Program-made: the position numbers and the translations under genes
The notes under the pieces: model-generated
Database searches by the model: none
What the model saw: only the letters and a program-made list of their open reading frames with translations
What the model was told of the DNA's origin: nothing
In this document: one piece after another, positions 49,601 through 61,215 of the stretch
Layout: each line of letters begins with the position of its first letter
Numbering within the stretch: position 1 is the stretch's first letter
From: Colletes latitarsis
Taxonomy: Eukaryota > Arthropoda > Insecta > Hymenoptera > Colletidae
DNA: 64,000 nucleotides
Direction: 5' to 3'
NCBI RefSeq assembly: GCF_051014445.1
Contig: NC_135141.1
Location: 33,751,422-33,815,421 of the forward strand

Positions 49601-52600
49601 GCGAATTTCGTACCACTTGCATTTTATGAAAAAACAAAAAAAATTTGGATTTTACGAGCCCTCCGTAGGCCTTTTAAATTCACTGCAAAACGTGGTGCAT
49701 GTTGCAGGAGTGAATTTCTCAACCAGTACTTAAGCGTGGGCGTCGGTAGCACAATATTCATGAAAGCGAAACGCTCGCTTACAAATAGTTTTGATAATCT
49801 GATGAAGAGAAAGGGTTCGCGGGACGACCTTGGTCTTGTCTCGCATTTAAGAGACTCGAGCCATCTGAATACTGTGATAAAAAGTGCTAGCCAAAGCCCT
49901 GATATTTCGCGGCAACCGTCTATGGCGGACATTTCTTCGGAATCTAGTAGGCCGAGGTCATTGAGAGTTTCACCCGAGCAACAATTGACTGTGAACACTG
50001 GACCAAAGAGTTCTATGATGGACATGTATGTAAATTTTTTCTTGTAACGTAGCGCAGAAGATTAGAGAAATAGATTTCACGTCTGAAGTTACTAGTGTCG
50101 ATAAATGTAAAGAAATTTCACGAGCATCATTCCGAAAACCATATGCCTTCTTTCTTCTTGCAGTTTTTTGAAGGTAGGGAATTCACCAAAAATGTCACCG
50201 ACCGAAGCAGATGGAAACAATTCGATGCAGTCCAACAGTTCATGGAGGCAAGCTATATTGAACCGAGTCGTGACTCCTAATAAAGATCACGATAAAGAGA
50301 ACGATAAGTCAGGAAACATGAAGACTCCTCAGACAACACCGAAGCGCAGGACGAGACAGGAGTTAAGGGATCTTTGGAAGAAAGCGATCAATCAACAAGT
50401 AATACTAATAAGAATGGAGAAGGAAAATGCAAGGCTCAGGGGTAATATATTTTTCAATATTTTCACGAAGTTAAAAGAAAAGTAAATACCTCGATTAATA
50501 TATTAAAAAATATTGTATCTCAGTGCGCCAAGAAGAAGCGACTGTTAAGAGAATAAAATTGGAATATGACGAACTTAGCAGTTGTGCTCGCGAGTTAGTG
50601 GAAGTATGGGATCTTCTGGTCAGTAAAGAGTCGAGGGTCTCCACAAAATGTGATAATCAAATGCTTTTACATGCTATTAAGCAAGGTAAATAGTTTTTAC
50701 TTGAGCTATCATGGACGAGTTAAAATTAACAGAGATAAATACGTTAGAATACTTTCCGACACATTGTAATTGGAGTCAATAATTCGACACAGGTGTACCT
50801 AAAGGGAAAAGAGGAGAAGTATGGCAATTCTTAGCCGAACAGTTTTGCTTGAAGCAACCGCCCATAGATACACGCGATTTCCCTAATTATAATACACCAT
50901 ACGACTTGCTTTTAAAGCAACTTACGTCTCAACAACACGCGATACTGATCGATCTGGGACGAACGTTTCCAAATCATCCGTATTTCAGTTCAGCATTAGG
51001 GCCTGGACAATTAGCATTATTCAATTTACTAAAAGCTTACTCGCTTTTGGATCATGAAGTCGGTTATTGTCAAGGACTCAGTTTCGTTGCTGGAGTTCTT
51101 TTATTGCACGTAAGTATTAGCATTAACTGTTTTTAAAAGTAAAATACAATTTTGTACTGTTTTTAATCAGATGTCCGAAGATTTGGCGTTCTTTCTCCTG
51201 CGACACCTAATGTTTCGAAGAGGCCTAAGGAAACTGTATCTTCCCGACATGGCGGCGTTGCAGTTGTACTTGTATCAATTATCTAGATTGCTGCACGATA
51301 GGTTACCAGCAATTTATAACCATTTTGACAAACACGATGTGTCTCCCACGCTATACGCCGCGCCATGGTTGTTGACTTTATTTGCGAGTCAATTTCCACT
51401 GGGTTTTGTAACTAGAGTTTTTGGTAAATTCACATTCTTTTAGTGTGTACATTCAGTTTCTGAAATATTTACATATATTTCTGAAATACATATAATATCC
51501 ATTGTGTTACAGATTTACTTTTCCTGGAAAGCACAGAGGTACTTTTCCGCGTATCGATGGCGTTACTAGAGGATCATCAAGATCAGTTATTGTCTTGCGA
51601 CAGTTTCGAAGAGATCATGGAATACCTCAAAGTAAGGGGGGGAACAACTACCAAGCCTTCGTAATTACATCATATCGTTGTAAAATTTTGTTCTTAAAAT
51701 TGGTCGTATTTATTGCATAATTTTAGACGCGTGTACCAGCCGTGGACAGAGAGATTCTGGACCGTGTCATGAAACGCGTATTTTATCCGGATCAAGAAAT
51801 TACAAAACAATTAAATGAATACAGAGTGGAGTACCAAGTATTGCAGGAAGAGATGATGTCTGTAAAGCCGCAAATAGAAAATATGGAGAAGCTGAAGCTG
51901 ATCAATAAACAGCTGACGCAAGAAGTCGCGCAACTTAGCGAGCAACTCGAGGTAAGATACCAAGAAATAAGTTTCGTTTCTCTCGTTCTTGTCAGTTACT
52001 TGTAAAATTAAACGTACAATCTGACACGTTTGCAGATCACCATGAGTAACTTGCACCGTCTGGAAACGGCGCGATCGGTGCAGCAGTCGACTCTCCTTAA
52101 GCTCGAATCTCAAAATCGCAGCCTAGAAGTAACCGTTTCGACGTTGGGCGCGTTTGTTCAACAATTGTCCGACACGCGGCCGGACATCGAGTTTCCGGGC
52201 GACATTCGTCGTATAATCGCGCAATTGAGTCTCGCCGAGAAACGGAGAAGCGTGACCGGTAGATCTTATCCTCTGAAAGTAATCGAGGACAACAACAAGT
52301 TTGCGATGATAAAGAGCAATTCCACGGGTAGAGAGTCTCATAATTTCATGAAGAACAACAATATCGCGGTAGATACGCCGTATCCTTTGAAATCGACGTT
52401 GAGTCAACCAAATTTGGCTACCAAGCTCGAGAGGGTTTCGTCGTTCTTCTCGAACTCGCACAATCATATACAGAAACAACGGGCACAATTGGCCGCGCTT
52501 AGGAACGAGTACTCGTCCGAGCAAATTGTCAGGAACGACGAGAACGATCCCAAAACGGTGAACATAGATATTCAGATCACCGACACGATGAACTCGATCG

Positions 52601-52956
52601 ACGAGCAAGCCGTACAAAACGATAATAACCTGAAGATCCAAGCGGTCAACTTGGAGAAGTCGATCTCGTTACCGTTGAACAATCGAATGAAATTGAAGTC
52701 GTCGAAATCGGCGTACGAGCTGGGATCGGTAAAAAAGGTACCGACCACCAACCTGGAAGTCACGAACGACGACGACGGCACGAATCTATTGGGTACCATG
52801 CACCCATTGGACACATGCAGCGACGTGAACTTCAGATACGGCGGAACGACGAAGTTGAAGTCGATCAAACCGGCGAGGCTTCCAAGCCCGAATGGCCAAG
52901 AGGATGTCACGAACAAGAATGCTCAAAGCCAAAACGTAGAGACATTGAACAGATAA
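37628..52956 (+). CDS. plx: TBC1D1/TBC1D4-family Rab GTPase-activating protein (pollux homologue)
   Basis: A Rab-GAP of the AS160/TBC1D1 family that acts on vesicle-traffic Rabs. Coding exons are 37628-37714, 47023-47169, 47672-47851, 47921-48220, 48295-48499, 48937-49053, 49153-49369, 49708-50025, 50164-50441, 50524-50685, 50793-51109, 51171-51423, 51513-51631, 51727-51951 and 52036-52956, totalling 3846 nt and 1281 residues. The PTB-type region includes FFEVLYVGKIRVSHPK, MLFQVGRHDLRLISPD and NPEHFGFICRENN. A Ser-rich linker and a conserved helical segment (RQELRDLWKKAINQQVILI) follow. The TBC domain has VPKGKRGEVWQFLAEQFCL, the arginine finger in DLGRTFPNHPYF and the glutamine finger in EVGYCQGLSFVAGVLLLH. 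A coiled coil and a long basic tail finish the protein. The first coding exon (MITVPISASSPYVKVTSYSD) lies 9.3 kb upstream and joins in phase. Confidence 0.94.
39880..40015. repeat. Degenerate tandem of CACATT/CATTTC-type units
   Basis: Successive phrases such as CCACATTCC, TTTCACATTTGCATTTC, CTTCACATTCCC, TTCACGTCTGCATTTTGCATT, CCACATTTTCCATTTCACAC repeat with a period of roughly 10-14 bp. It is a low-complexity pyrimidine-rich tract, and the open frame at 39847-40080 is explained by it. Confidence 0.55.
40634..40852 (-). repeat. ACAGGGTGTTCGGCC-family repeat, copy 7 (rearranged)
   Basis: Ends with GGCCTCTAGAATCTCCCATT and GTGCCCGAACATCCTGTATA. The AACGTTTAAAGTTCCGCCAG and TTTCGGGGGTATGTCTGTTG blocks are in the opposite orientation to copy 9. 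The inner part has therefore been inverted or recombined relative to the ends. Confidence 0.75.
41955..42169 (-). repeat. ACAGGGTGTTCGGCC-family repeat, copy 8
   Basis: Carries GGCTTCGTTAAAAAGTTATT, the TTTTCGGTTGCGGGGGTCAA block, a CCCCCGAAATCCTACGTACT block and the end CCAGGGGTGGCCGAACACCC followed by TGTA. The opposite terminal end is missing. Confidence 0.75.
43695..44021. mobile_element. Non-autonomous hAT-like element
   Basis: The left end CAGTGTTTCTCAACTTGCGA and the right end GTTTGAGAAACACTG form terminal inverted repeats of the type usual in hAT elements (CAGTG followed by a TTCTCAA core). It is about 327 bp with no transposase. The 8-bp target duplication expected for hAT is not visible: the flanks are AACTGAAA and ATTCAAGA. 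It is therefore either old or trimmed by one or more bases. Confidence 0.7.
44857..45074. mobile_element. Short element with terminal inverted repeats of about 34 bp
   Basis: The left end (ACTGTCCTCCGCTGACTTCA, then AGTCCCGTGG) and right end (CCGCGGGACTTGAAGTCAGC, then GGACCACAGT) are inverted copies with few mismatches. The interior is about 150 bp and non-coding. It is MITE-like with the superfamily unassigned. Confidence 0.7.
47228..47424 (-). repeat. ACAGGGTGTTCGGCC-family repeat, copy 9, inside a pollux intron
   Basis: Contains CCCTCGAAATCCTACGCATT, TTAATAACTTTTTAACGAAG, CCTCTAGAATCCCCCATT and ends GTGGCCGAACACCCTGTATA. It sits in the intron between the pollux exons ending at 47169 and starting at 47672. 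The duplicated 60-bp block shared with 25.94 kb follows directly at 47427. Confidence 0.8.
47427..47490. repeat. Dispersed 60-bp block, second copy of 25941-26002
   Basis: CAATCCTCAACCGATGATTT, then CCCAATATCC, TGTCTAAGGCAAGGTCTGCT and AGAAAGCCTT match 25941-26002 with a handful of substitutions and one short gap. It is a repeat fragment of unknown type, adjacent here to copy 9 of the ACAGGGTG family. Confidence 0.65.
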
Positions 52957-55900
52957 CAATTGCTTATGATGTTACGATCAAGGAGGATACCTTGGAGAAA
53001 GACCACCCTTAGGAAAGTATACCCGAAAAACTAACAGTGAACTTGTTACCGTACATTCGATCGTTCACCTTCCGCGTGTTTCATACTGCGTTACTCTCTT
53101 CTACACATTTTTGATACGATGATCGATTTTCATTTTTTAACGAACGTCTGTTTGCCTAGCGGATTGTCGATCGAAACGCCCCGGGACCCGCACTTCCCTT
53201 TTACGATACTTATACCAATGATTTTAATACCTTAATACGAGTGGAGGATTAGAAAGAATGAGAAAACAGAGTCAATTTATAACATATACGTATATATATA
53301 TATATATATATATATATTTCTTAGATTGTTGCATATAGAATGTCGAGTCGCGTAAGGGAAGACTTTATACTTCTGTAACTTTGTTATACGTTAACACTTT
53401 TACTAGAACCAAACGCCAGTAGATTTTACGTACTTTTGCCAACGAGATGCAAGCGCATTTACTACATTACTTAAACAATCTGAATTTTTAGACGCCTCGA
53501 ACTCGTTTTTGATTGAAGTTTCATTCTTGAATATTTTCTTAGTTAACACGTCGATTACCCACACATTTTTGTTATCAAAATTAGGGATGATTTCGTTATT
53601 TGATAATATTCCCAATATCAGTAATGTTATTTAAAAGTTTACAAATACTAGAATTCGTTCGATATATCATGGTAGTAAACGTGTTGCGAAAGGGAAGATT
53701 CAAGGCGGGAATTGCTTCTCAAATGACACTCTCGTTACATATGTAAATCCTACGTCCAAGAAGATCACATGGGTATGGTCGGTCGTAGAGTAGTACCTGC
53801 TTACAATGTTGTTGAACCAGAAATCAAAAAGTGTATAAAATTTTGTATTACTAATCTTTACTATGGAAATGTACTTATTATATTACCTTACAAATTCGAT
53901 TAAACTAATCGTCATGGATGGCGGTTTCTGATCGTTAACTGTGCCTTCAACAAACGCTGAATTCAATTTTTTGTTGCCTCGAATGCATCGTGTCCAAGTT
54001 GAACTCGTATAGAAAGATTAGAACAATTTCACTTTGATGAAATAGTACTCGAGTAAGTTTTGCGCTTTAAATTGGTACGTAACAAGTACTAATTGCTAGC
54101 ACAATTACTCAGTGGTGATGTAATAACTTTATGAAATCGAAATACCTGACATTTTATATGCAACAACCTAATAGAAAAAACTGATGAATCGTCGGATCAG
54201 TTGAATACCTTAGCGTACGCATATATGTGACAGAAATTAGGAGAAATAATTAGGGAGGAAGCCGTGAGATAAGTTAGTACCTAGTAAAAAAATATTTATC
54301 TATTTCGCATAGTTTATGTTAATTTTGACTTGTAGGAGAGAATAGGGAACATTTACACGAATATAATATATACATACTTGTATACTTGTTAACTGTAAGA
54401 AATTTGTTTGAATTGGTAGTAACACGGGAAAAATATTGGATTCCGTTTAAGTTGCGAGATAATAGAATTTTTATAAATAATTGTAAAGTATGTATACAAT
54501 TTATCGAAGATTATTCGTGTTACCGGTGCAAACTAAATTTCTTAGAGTCTAACAAAAACACAGTCATATCCGTAAGTTAAAATAAGTATCAGAATGTATA
54601 GTAGGTTGTGTGCAAAAATAATAGGAATTTGTTTAAGAAATAAACATTAAGTGAAGAATAAATGCTGTTTGTTAGATATATTTTCTGTTGTTATCGTACG
54701 ATAATCTGATATTTTTTATTCTTTGAGAAAAAAAAAAAGAACAGGTAATTTTAGAAATTAACAAGTCAATTTTACTTTTTGGCGGCCTTACGAAGTTGTT
54801 GGAAAAATTTTTTTTTAGAACGTGACGAACTTGAAACTTAACAAAAGAAAATATATTATCGCTTCATCCAGATTGTTTCTAAACTAAAATATTTGAAAAT
54901 TAACTAGAGAAGAAGTTTCTATTACTTTTGCCCGAACCGTCGAGAGAAGTGCCAAACTTTCCAAAAAATAAAGAATTGTGAATAGCAAGTAAAGAAAAGT
55001 TAAGTTCTTTTAAATGATTATCGCAAAATGTGTAACTATTATCGCGTATAATTGGGGAAACGCGTATTTATAAAATATAATTTATAGACTCTTGTGCACT
55101 GTGTAAGATTCGAGGAATCAAGTATTACTATTTTTGCACAAAGTAAAACCTTGTGATATCAGGGTTACCATTTTCTCTACGCGAAATCGCAATGCCGATA
55201 AATTGTAAAAATACTCAAGAATGTTGGTAACGATTGTTATGAAACATTTCATTGGCAACTAATCGCAAAAATGTTTCATTCGACGAGACAAAAAAAATAT
55301 TTTCAATTCACGTTACCCGTTTCATACTAATTAAAGATACGAAAATGAATGTTCAGCAGATGTTTATATAGTGATCGTTAGAAACAATAAAATATTTTGT
55401 AATATTTAAATTTATATATTTCGAGCCGTGATTCGTATGGATAGATTTTAAAAATTATTTATGATCGAGAATATGGAAATGAAGATGTAACTGTCGTGTT
55501 AAAATATTTTTAGCCTTTACGGGACATGTTACATCTCTTACCATAGATGTAGTCGTGGATGTCGTTTGTTCTTTTTAATTTTATCGTAATAGCAGTAAAT
55601 GTACTTCCTTAAAATAAGTAGATATTTTGAATAAGTATACAATCATAAAAAAAGAAAGAAAAAAAATAAGTGAGAAAATATGAATTTGTACTACTTTGTA
55701 TACATATATATTTATCGAGGAAATTTAAACAATTTTCCCCGACAATCGTACTGAAAATTTTATATCTTAGGCCACCATATCTAACTTACGTATAGTATGA
55801 ATAATATTCGGGCCGTATAAAACATACAAAACTAAACTGAAATTTCTATCGGTAGTTTAGCATTTTCGAAGCTCGAGTTGTCAATTATTAACAAGCTTAA

Positions 55901-56166
55901 TTTTTATTCGTACGTGCATATTATTCAACACAAATACGCGGTCCAAAAGAAAGAAGAAACGGGGAGGCGTGAAAGTGACCAACCTCTTCCATAAATTCAC
56001 GAATGTTATTTTATTATTCTGTATGGGTATTAACAAATCAAAACATGTGCAATTGTTTTATTTTTCGTACGAGTAACTTACTGTTCCGTTTGACAAAGTG
56101 CTGATAAGAGGTTTTCTTCCGTCTGTATATTATATACAACTTTCATTAAAGTCAGCTTTAAAATCT
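52957..56166. other. Pollux 3' UTR and AT-rich intergenic DNA
   Basis: No conserved coding exon on either strand. AATAAA-type signals near 54640, 54658 and 55388 allow a pollux 3' UTR of 1.7-2.4 kb. An (AT)n microsatellite of about 30 bp lies near 53290-53318. The stretch immediately before 56167 should contain the 3' UTR of the convergent SART1 gene on the minus strand. Confidence 0.5.
53286..53318. repeat. (TA)n microsatellite
   Basis: An uninterrupted run of about 15 TA dinucleotides in the pollux 3' flank. Confidence 0.85.
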
Positions 56167-59100
56167 TTAATGCTTCGACTTCGATATACTAGTCCTGGAA
56201 AAAAAATAATAACATTGATCTTTACGTGACGATAATTTCAACTACCATTTGTTACGATAATAAAAATATTGCTTACGTTTGCATTTGCTTGCTACCACTG
56301 AGCACTATGTACGGAGACTGAGTTTCTTTTTGCTTCGCCTGCAATAAATTAAGCGTACCCAGGGGAGTGTCCGTGGAGGACATACGTTTCATTAAAACTT
56401 CCTGTTCAGCTTTCTTCATTCGTTTCTCGACCTGGAAAAGTTTACGAAATTTATTTAAATAGAACAGGCAGTTGAATTAATTGACGCATGTGAAGTCCAA
56501 AGAAAAGATACGATTCTACGTTTCGATCTACCTTATTCTTTCCCGGACCTTTCCCGTGGAATTTGTGCGAAAGATACCGAAACGCTTCCTTCGCGCTCAG
56601 AACGTGTCCATCGTCGTCGATGTACTCTAATTTTACGTTCGGTTTGAAACCGTCTTTCTCTTTAAATTCAGAGGTTGGACCGTTGAAACGATCTCTTCTA
56701 CCGAATTTATCGTCGTCTCTGAAAACGAGAAAACATGGATGAAATTCATCGATTCGGTACACGAAGCGGATAAAATAGACACTGTCTTTAGCTATAGAAA
56801 TTTATAGCAGCCCATGGAATTCGGTGTTTCGAAATTTACGTTACTATGAATATTGAATATCCGTAACTATGATGTAATATTAAACAGCAGACGATTGCGT
56901 TTTCAAGATACATTACATTATGCGATTAGATCGACACGAATCTAAACAAGTCGATACAAGTAGCACTGTTCACGCATGTTTTACGTTACATATATTATTA
57001 AGTTTCCTCGAGAAAGATAAGGAAGAAGAAAAATATCTAAGACAGCATATATCCGTAAATATTAAAACAACAAGTTTCAACTAAAATTAATATGGAGGAT
57101 TGTTATCCTAAAGGTCGTTTTATACCATATTCCATAATGCCCTGGCTCTATTCTTGCCCTATTTCCTTCCACATACGATACATTTCTTTCTACCGTTGAC
57201 CTCCAGATTAAGTTCATGTACACGTTTCGTACATTACCGAATAATACGTATTGTAAAGCGTTCGATTAATTTTTAGACCGCTCTCGAGACAGAAATTACA
57301 TTAAAGGTAGTTTCTTACTGATTAAATGAATGTGATTTCGATTCACACTGGACTTGTCTAGAACGTTTGTAGGTATCTCGCTTGGCAACAGTGGAATCGC
57401 ATAATATAAACATACCTCGATAAATCCTCTTTCTCAGGCCTTCGATCATCTCCGACAAAGCAGTTAACTCTTGTAGCGGTAGCAGATCGTCCATTTCCAA
57501 GCACCGAAACACGGACTCTATTTAAGACTGTTAACTAACAGTTTGAAATTCACTAGAGACTGTTCTAACAAAATTCGCATGGAATGCATTCGGTACAAGA
57601 ATATTTCCTATGCCCGTTCGCGACGAGAGTAGTAGTTCCTCGCGGCGAACGCGTGTAAGAAAGTTTCTTGTATCGAATGGTAGTTATGCTCGATACATAC
57701 CCGTAAGTTTTGTCCTCTATCGAGTAGTTTTGAGCCTGTAAGTGAGCAAAACGTGATGCAGACGGTCGACTACTGTCTTCCTTTTGTAAATAACCTTTAC
57801 TCATAGCGAGCTTCAATGCTCCGCTAACGCCATGCCCGAGCGAAGGCTCTGCGTCTAGAATCGCGGCTTCCAATGCTACTGGCTCCGACGTGCTCTCGTC
57901 TGTCCAAAAAGTACGACGGGTTACGAACGTTTCAAATTTTAAATATTAAATCAGAACCATAATCTCTGTACACGAGTTCGAGAAAGATACCTAATTGCAC
58001 TGTATTCCATGCGCCGCGGCCATCGTCTTCTTCCTCATTTACCGGTGGTTCCTCCTTAACTCCATCAATCTCAAAGTCCTATAATTTTAATGGAGAAATA
58101 ACGTAGAGAATTCTATTTGAGAAAGAGAAACGAGAATAAGAACGTTCGATACCATGAGTTCCTGGCCATTTTCCTCTCTATTCCCAGCAAGACCATAGGT
58201 CGGAATGTCTCCTAAAGTTCTGCAAAATTCTGCAGTAGCATTAAGGACAATATTCCCAGACTGACTATCCTCCGAACCTGTCGGCTCGTGTTTTATAGTT
58301 TCAACAACTTGTTCTATAGTCGACAATTGCGATTCTTTTAAACGTTGAGCTTTCTTTAATGCCAGTTGCAATTCTAGTTCCTTGTCGTCTTCTTCTAATT
58401 TTATTCCACTGAGGTCTTCGGCGGGAGCTTGACCAGAGGACAGCAAATAATTTGCTTAGAAGATGTTAAAGCTTCGAGAAATGAATTATTAAAAATATAG
58501 AAAATACCTCCCAAGTCATCTACGTCCAAATTATCATTTTCTTTCACGTCCTCGGGTCGTTTGCTTCTTCTACTTCCTAGATCTCGAAGATAATCGTTAC
58601 CTTCGGGAATCAGATCGTCTGCCTTCAGTTTCTTCCTAATCTTTCGCACCTGTAAAACGATAAAACATAAACACAGATCGTTTATGAAAGTTGTTGAAAT
58701 GTTACGTTTTAAAAAAAAAAATTTACCTTTTTCTTTGGTTTCTTGAACGTTGCAAGTTCTTCCTCGTTGTAATATTCGCTAGCTAATTTTGGCTCCGCTA
58801 ACTGTAACGATTCTAATCGCTTATTTGCCAAACGTTGTTTAACATGATCAAGTTTAGACTGTCTGGCATCTTTCATGTTAATTCCTAATACGAAATTATC
58901 TCTTTTCTCGCCCTCAATTTCTTCGTCGTACTTTTCCAAGATGGTGTTTTTTGAAAAACCAAACTCGTCAAAATTATCGTCATCGTACGCGTCGTAACCA
59001 GGCTTTTTAGACTTATTTAAGATATTGCGTTGGTAACGTTCCTCGTCTGTTATGTTTACATTGACGAGTACATCTCCGCTCTCGTCCAATACTTCCTGGT

Positions 59101-60419
59101 CTTTTAGAGTTAAGATAACTGTTTTTCCTTCTTCAAACTTGTCCTATAAATAATATTTAAATAAATTCGTATACGCTCCACTCCATCCGAATATCATGTA
59201 TATTGTTAAGAAACGTAAGCAATATTTACTTACAATATTATGCTCTACTTTGAGACCCTTTAAGTTCTTCTCCGTATAAGCTGTATTTCGAGCAGTATGT
59301 ATTTCTTCCTTAACCAAATTTCCAATTCCAAATTCCTCATCCAGCTGATCCAACATTTTTGCCTAACAAAGATACGTAACATTAAAACATTCGTTTCAAA
59401 TTTCCTATTATTTAATACAATTATCAAAGTATCCTTGGGAATGCAGTTACCCTTTCTTCTGCTTTTTTCTTTTCCTCGTCCAAACGTCTGTTTTTCTCGA
59501 TCCAAGCTCTGGTATCATCGTCGGAATCGCATTCAGCCAAACTCTTTACTTTGGACAGACTGGCTTCAATTTGCCTTTTTTGTTTCTGAGTGCCAATTTT
59601 TTCCTTCAGCTTTTGTGTCCTCAGTTTCTCATTAACATCAGGAGCAGGCTTATGATAAAACTCTCCCAAGTCATCTTTAATCTTGTTAGGATCGTCCTTA
59701 GAAGTACTGTCGACTTCCAATGGTTTTAAACCTAATTTTGCTCGTAACTTATTTGTCTCTTCGACGGATAGAGAGGTCTGTGCTGCGCCACCTTTGGCTG
59801 GCGAAGGGCTACGTTGCTTGGAAATTTCGGGAGGTGGAGGTGTAGATGGATGCGAAGACTTGGAGATTTTTGGTGGAGGAGGAGCATTAACTATTTCGAC
59901 TGAAATGAAACAAACACAGCATTAACTGATACTAAGTACAGTATGTTCATCATAGGAAATGCTTATGTACCTATGCAAGATATAAATATTATTTGCTTCA
60001 ATTCCCTCCGAATTATTTAATCTTGTACTTGAGACTGCAAACCGCGTTTCTGTAGATGTGATACAATATACGTATTTCCGAAACCATAGAGTAACAACGA
60101 AGCGAAATCGAAAGGGTGGCTCAACGAACCGTTCGTGAACGATTACGGTAGCCTAATCCTAAGAGAACGAACAACTTGCAAGAAACCGCGCAACACCGAG
60201 AATGCCACCGTACAATATATTTCTAATACTTTAAATAGAATTAATCAGATAATAACCATCGCTGTCATAATCCTTGCGCTCTTTTCTTCTATGCTTTTTG
60301 TGATGCCTGTGCTTTTCCGTTTTCTCGCGTTCAGGCGTATAACTTCGTGATCGGCTACGGTGACGCTTCTTCTTTGCGTCCCGGTTCTTCTCAGTCTTAT
60401 GACGTTTGTTCGAACCCAT
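56167..60419 (-). CDS. SART1: U4/U6.U5 tri-snRNP-associated protein 1 (SART1/Snu66)
   Basis: A nuclear scaffold protein of the U4/U6.U5 tri-snRNP required for spliceosome activation. Exons (minus strand) are 60419-60257, 59899-59451, 59362-59234, 59143-58727, 58650-58509, 58454-58153, 58078-57991, 57899-57701, 56718-56532, 56431-56277 and 56194-56167, totalling 2259 nt and 752 residues against about 800 in human. The N-terminus is Lys/Arg/His-rich with an RS-like stretch (KKRHRSRSRSYTPERE). It is followed by a proline stretch, the conserved SLSVEETNKLRAKLGLKPLE, and helical acidic segments (RAWIEKNRRLDEEKKKAEER, AKMLDQLDEEFGIGNLVKEE). The C-terminal block KEKDGFKPNVKLEYIDDDGH, SAKEAFRYLSHKFHGKGPGK and SSTDTPLGTLNLLQAKQKE is diagnostic. 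A possible extra in-frame exon lies at 57517-57416. Confidence 0.95.
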
Positions 60420-60574
60420 TTTTTACTTTTCCGACTTACAAAATCGACAATTACGGTATCCCGTTTCGTCAAAGCTTTTCTAAACTGCGAAATATTCAAC
60501 GGCGATACCCAAAAGACGTGCCTTTCTGCAATCCACCATCTTTTCGATGCGCACTGACGCCTACTTCAAACCAG

Positions 60575-61115
60575 TGGTATATACCGACGGTGCACTCTCA
60601 CACTGTGCCAGATCACGCGTACGTGAGCTCGTGGAGTTTCGGAAACCCGACAAAGCCAAAATGACGCATGCCCTCTTTCTCGATTCTCCGAAGTTGCCCG
60701 AAGTAATTTCGGACCGCCTCGTGGGAGTCGAGAGAGCCGCCCAAGTTTATTCTAGAATAGTTTGTTATTTTCAACGGTAGATGCCGCTTATTTTTCTACC
60801 TTAAACCCTCTGGTGCTAAAACGCCCAAGTTTGTCGTGGAATAGTTCGTATCGTCCACGCTAGATGGATTTCTCGACAAACTTGGGCGTTTTAGCACCAG
60901 AGGGTTTGAGGTCGGGAAATAAGCGCCATCTATCGTTGAAAATAACAAACTATTTTACAATAAACTTAGGCGGCTCTCTCGACTCCCACGAGGCGGTCAG
61001 AAATTACTTGGGGTAGCTTCGGAGAATCGAGAAAGAGAGCAATTCCACCAGCTCACGTGCATACGCGTGATCTGGCATAGTGTGAGTAGTGCATCGGGTA
61101 CTGAATAAAGACCTC
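60575..61115. repeat. Long inverted repeat nested at the left of the foldback region
   Basis: Arms of about 260 bp face a centre near 60860. Matching outer parts are CCAGATCACGCGTACGTGAG (about 60610) and its partner near 61062, then CTCGATTCTCCGAAG with CTTCGGAGAATCGAG. Next come CGGACCGCCTCGTGGGAGTC with its partner at about 60985. The inner CCCAAGTTTGTCG / CCTCTGGTGCTAAAACG module is shared with 7.65-7.90 kb. A direct partial copy of the left arm (ACATATGCCCTCTTTCTCGA) recurs at 61140-61212. Non-coding. Confidence 0.85.
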
Positions 61116-61215
61116 GGAGGGTCGACAAAAACAAAATGACATATGCCCTCTTTCTCGATTCACCGTAGTTGCCCAAAGTAAGTTCGGACCGTCTCGTGGG
61201 AGTCGAGAGAGAAGG

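Noticed and set aside
52123..52916. Long minus-strand frames opposite the last pollux exon
   Set aside because: Antisense shadows of the 921-nt coding exon 52036-52956, whose plus-strand frame joins the upstream exon in phase.
59297..60780. Plus-strand frames over the SART1 exons and 5' flank
   Set aside because: Those over exons are shadows of SART1. Those near 60347-60780 run from the SART1 5' end into the inverted repeat and have no motif.
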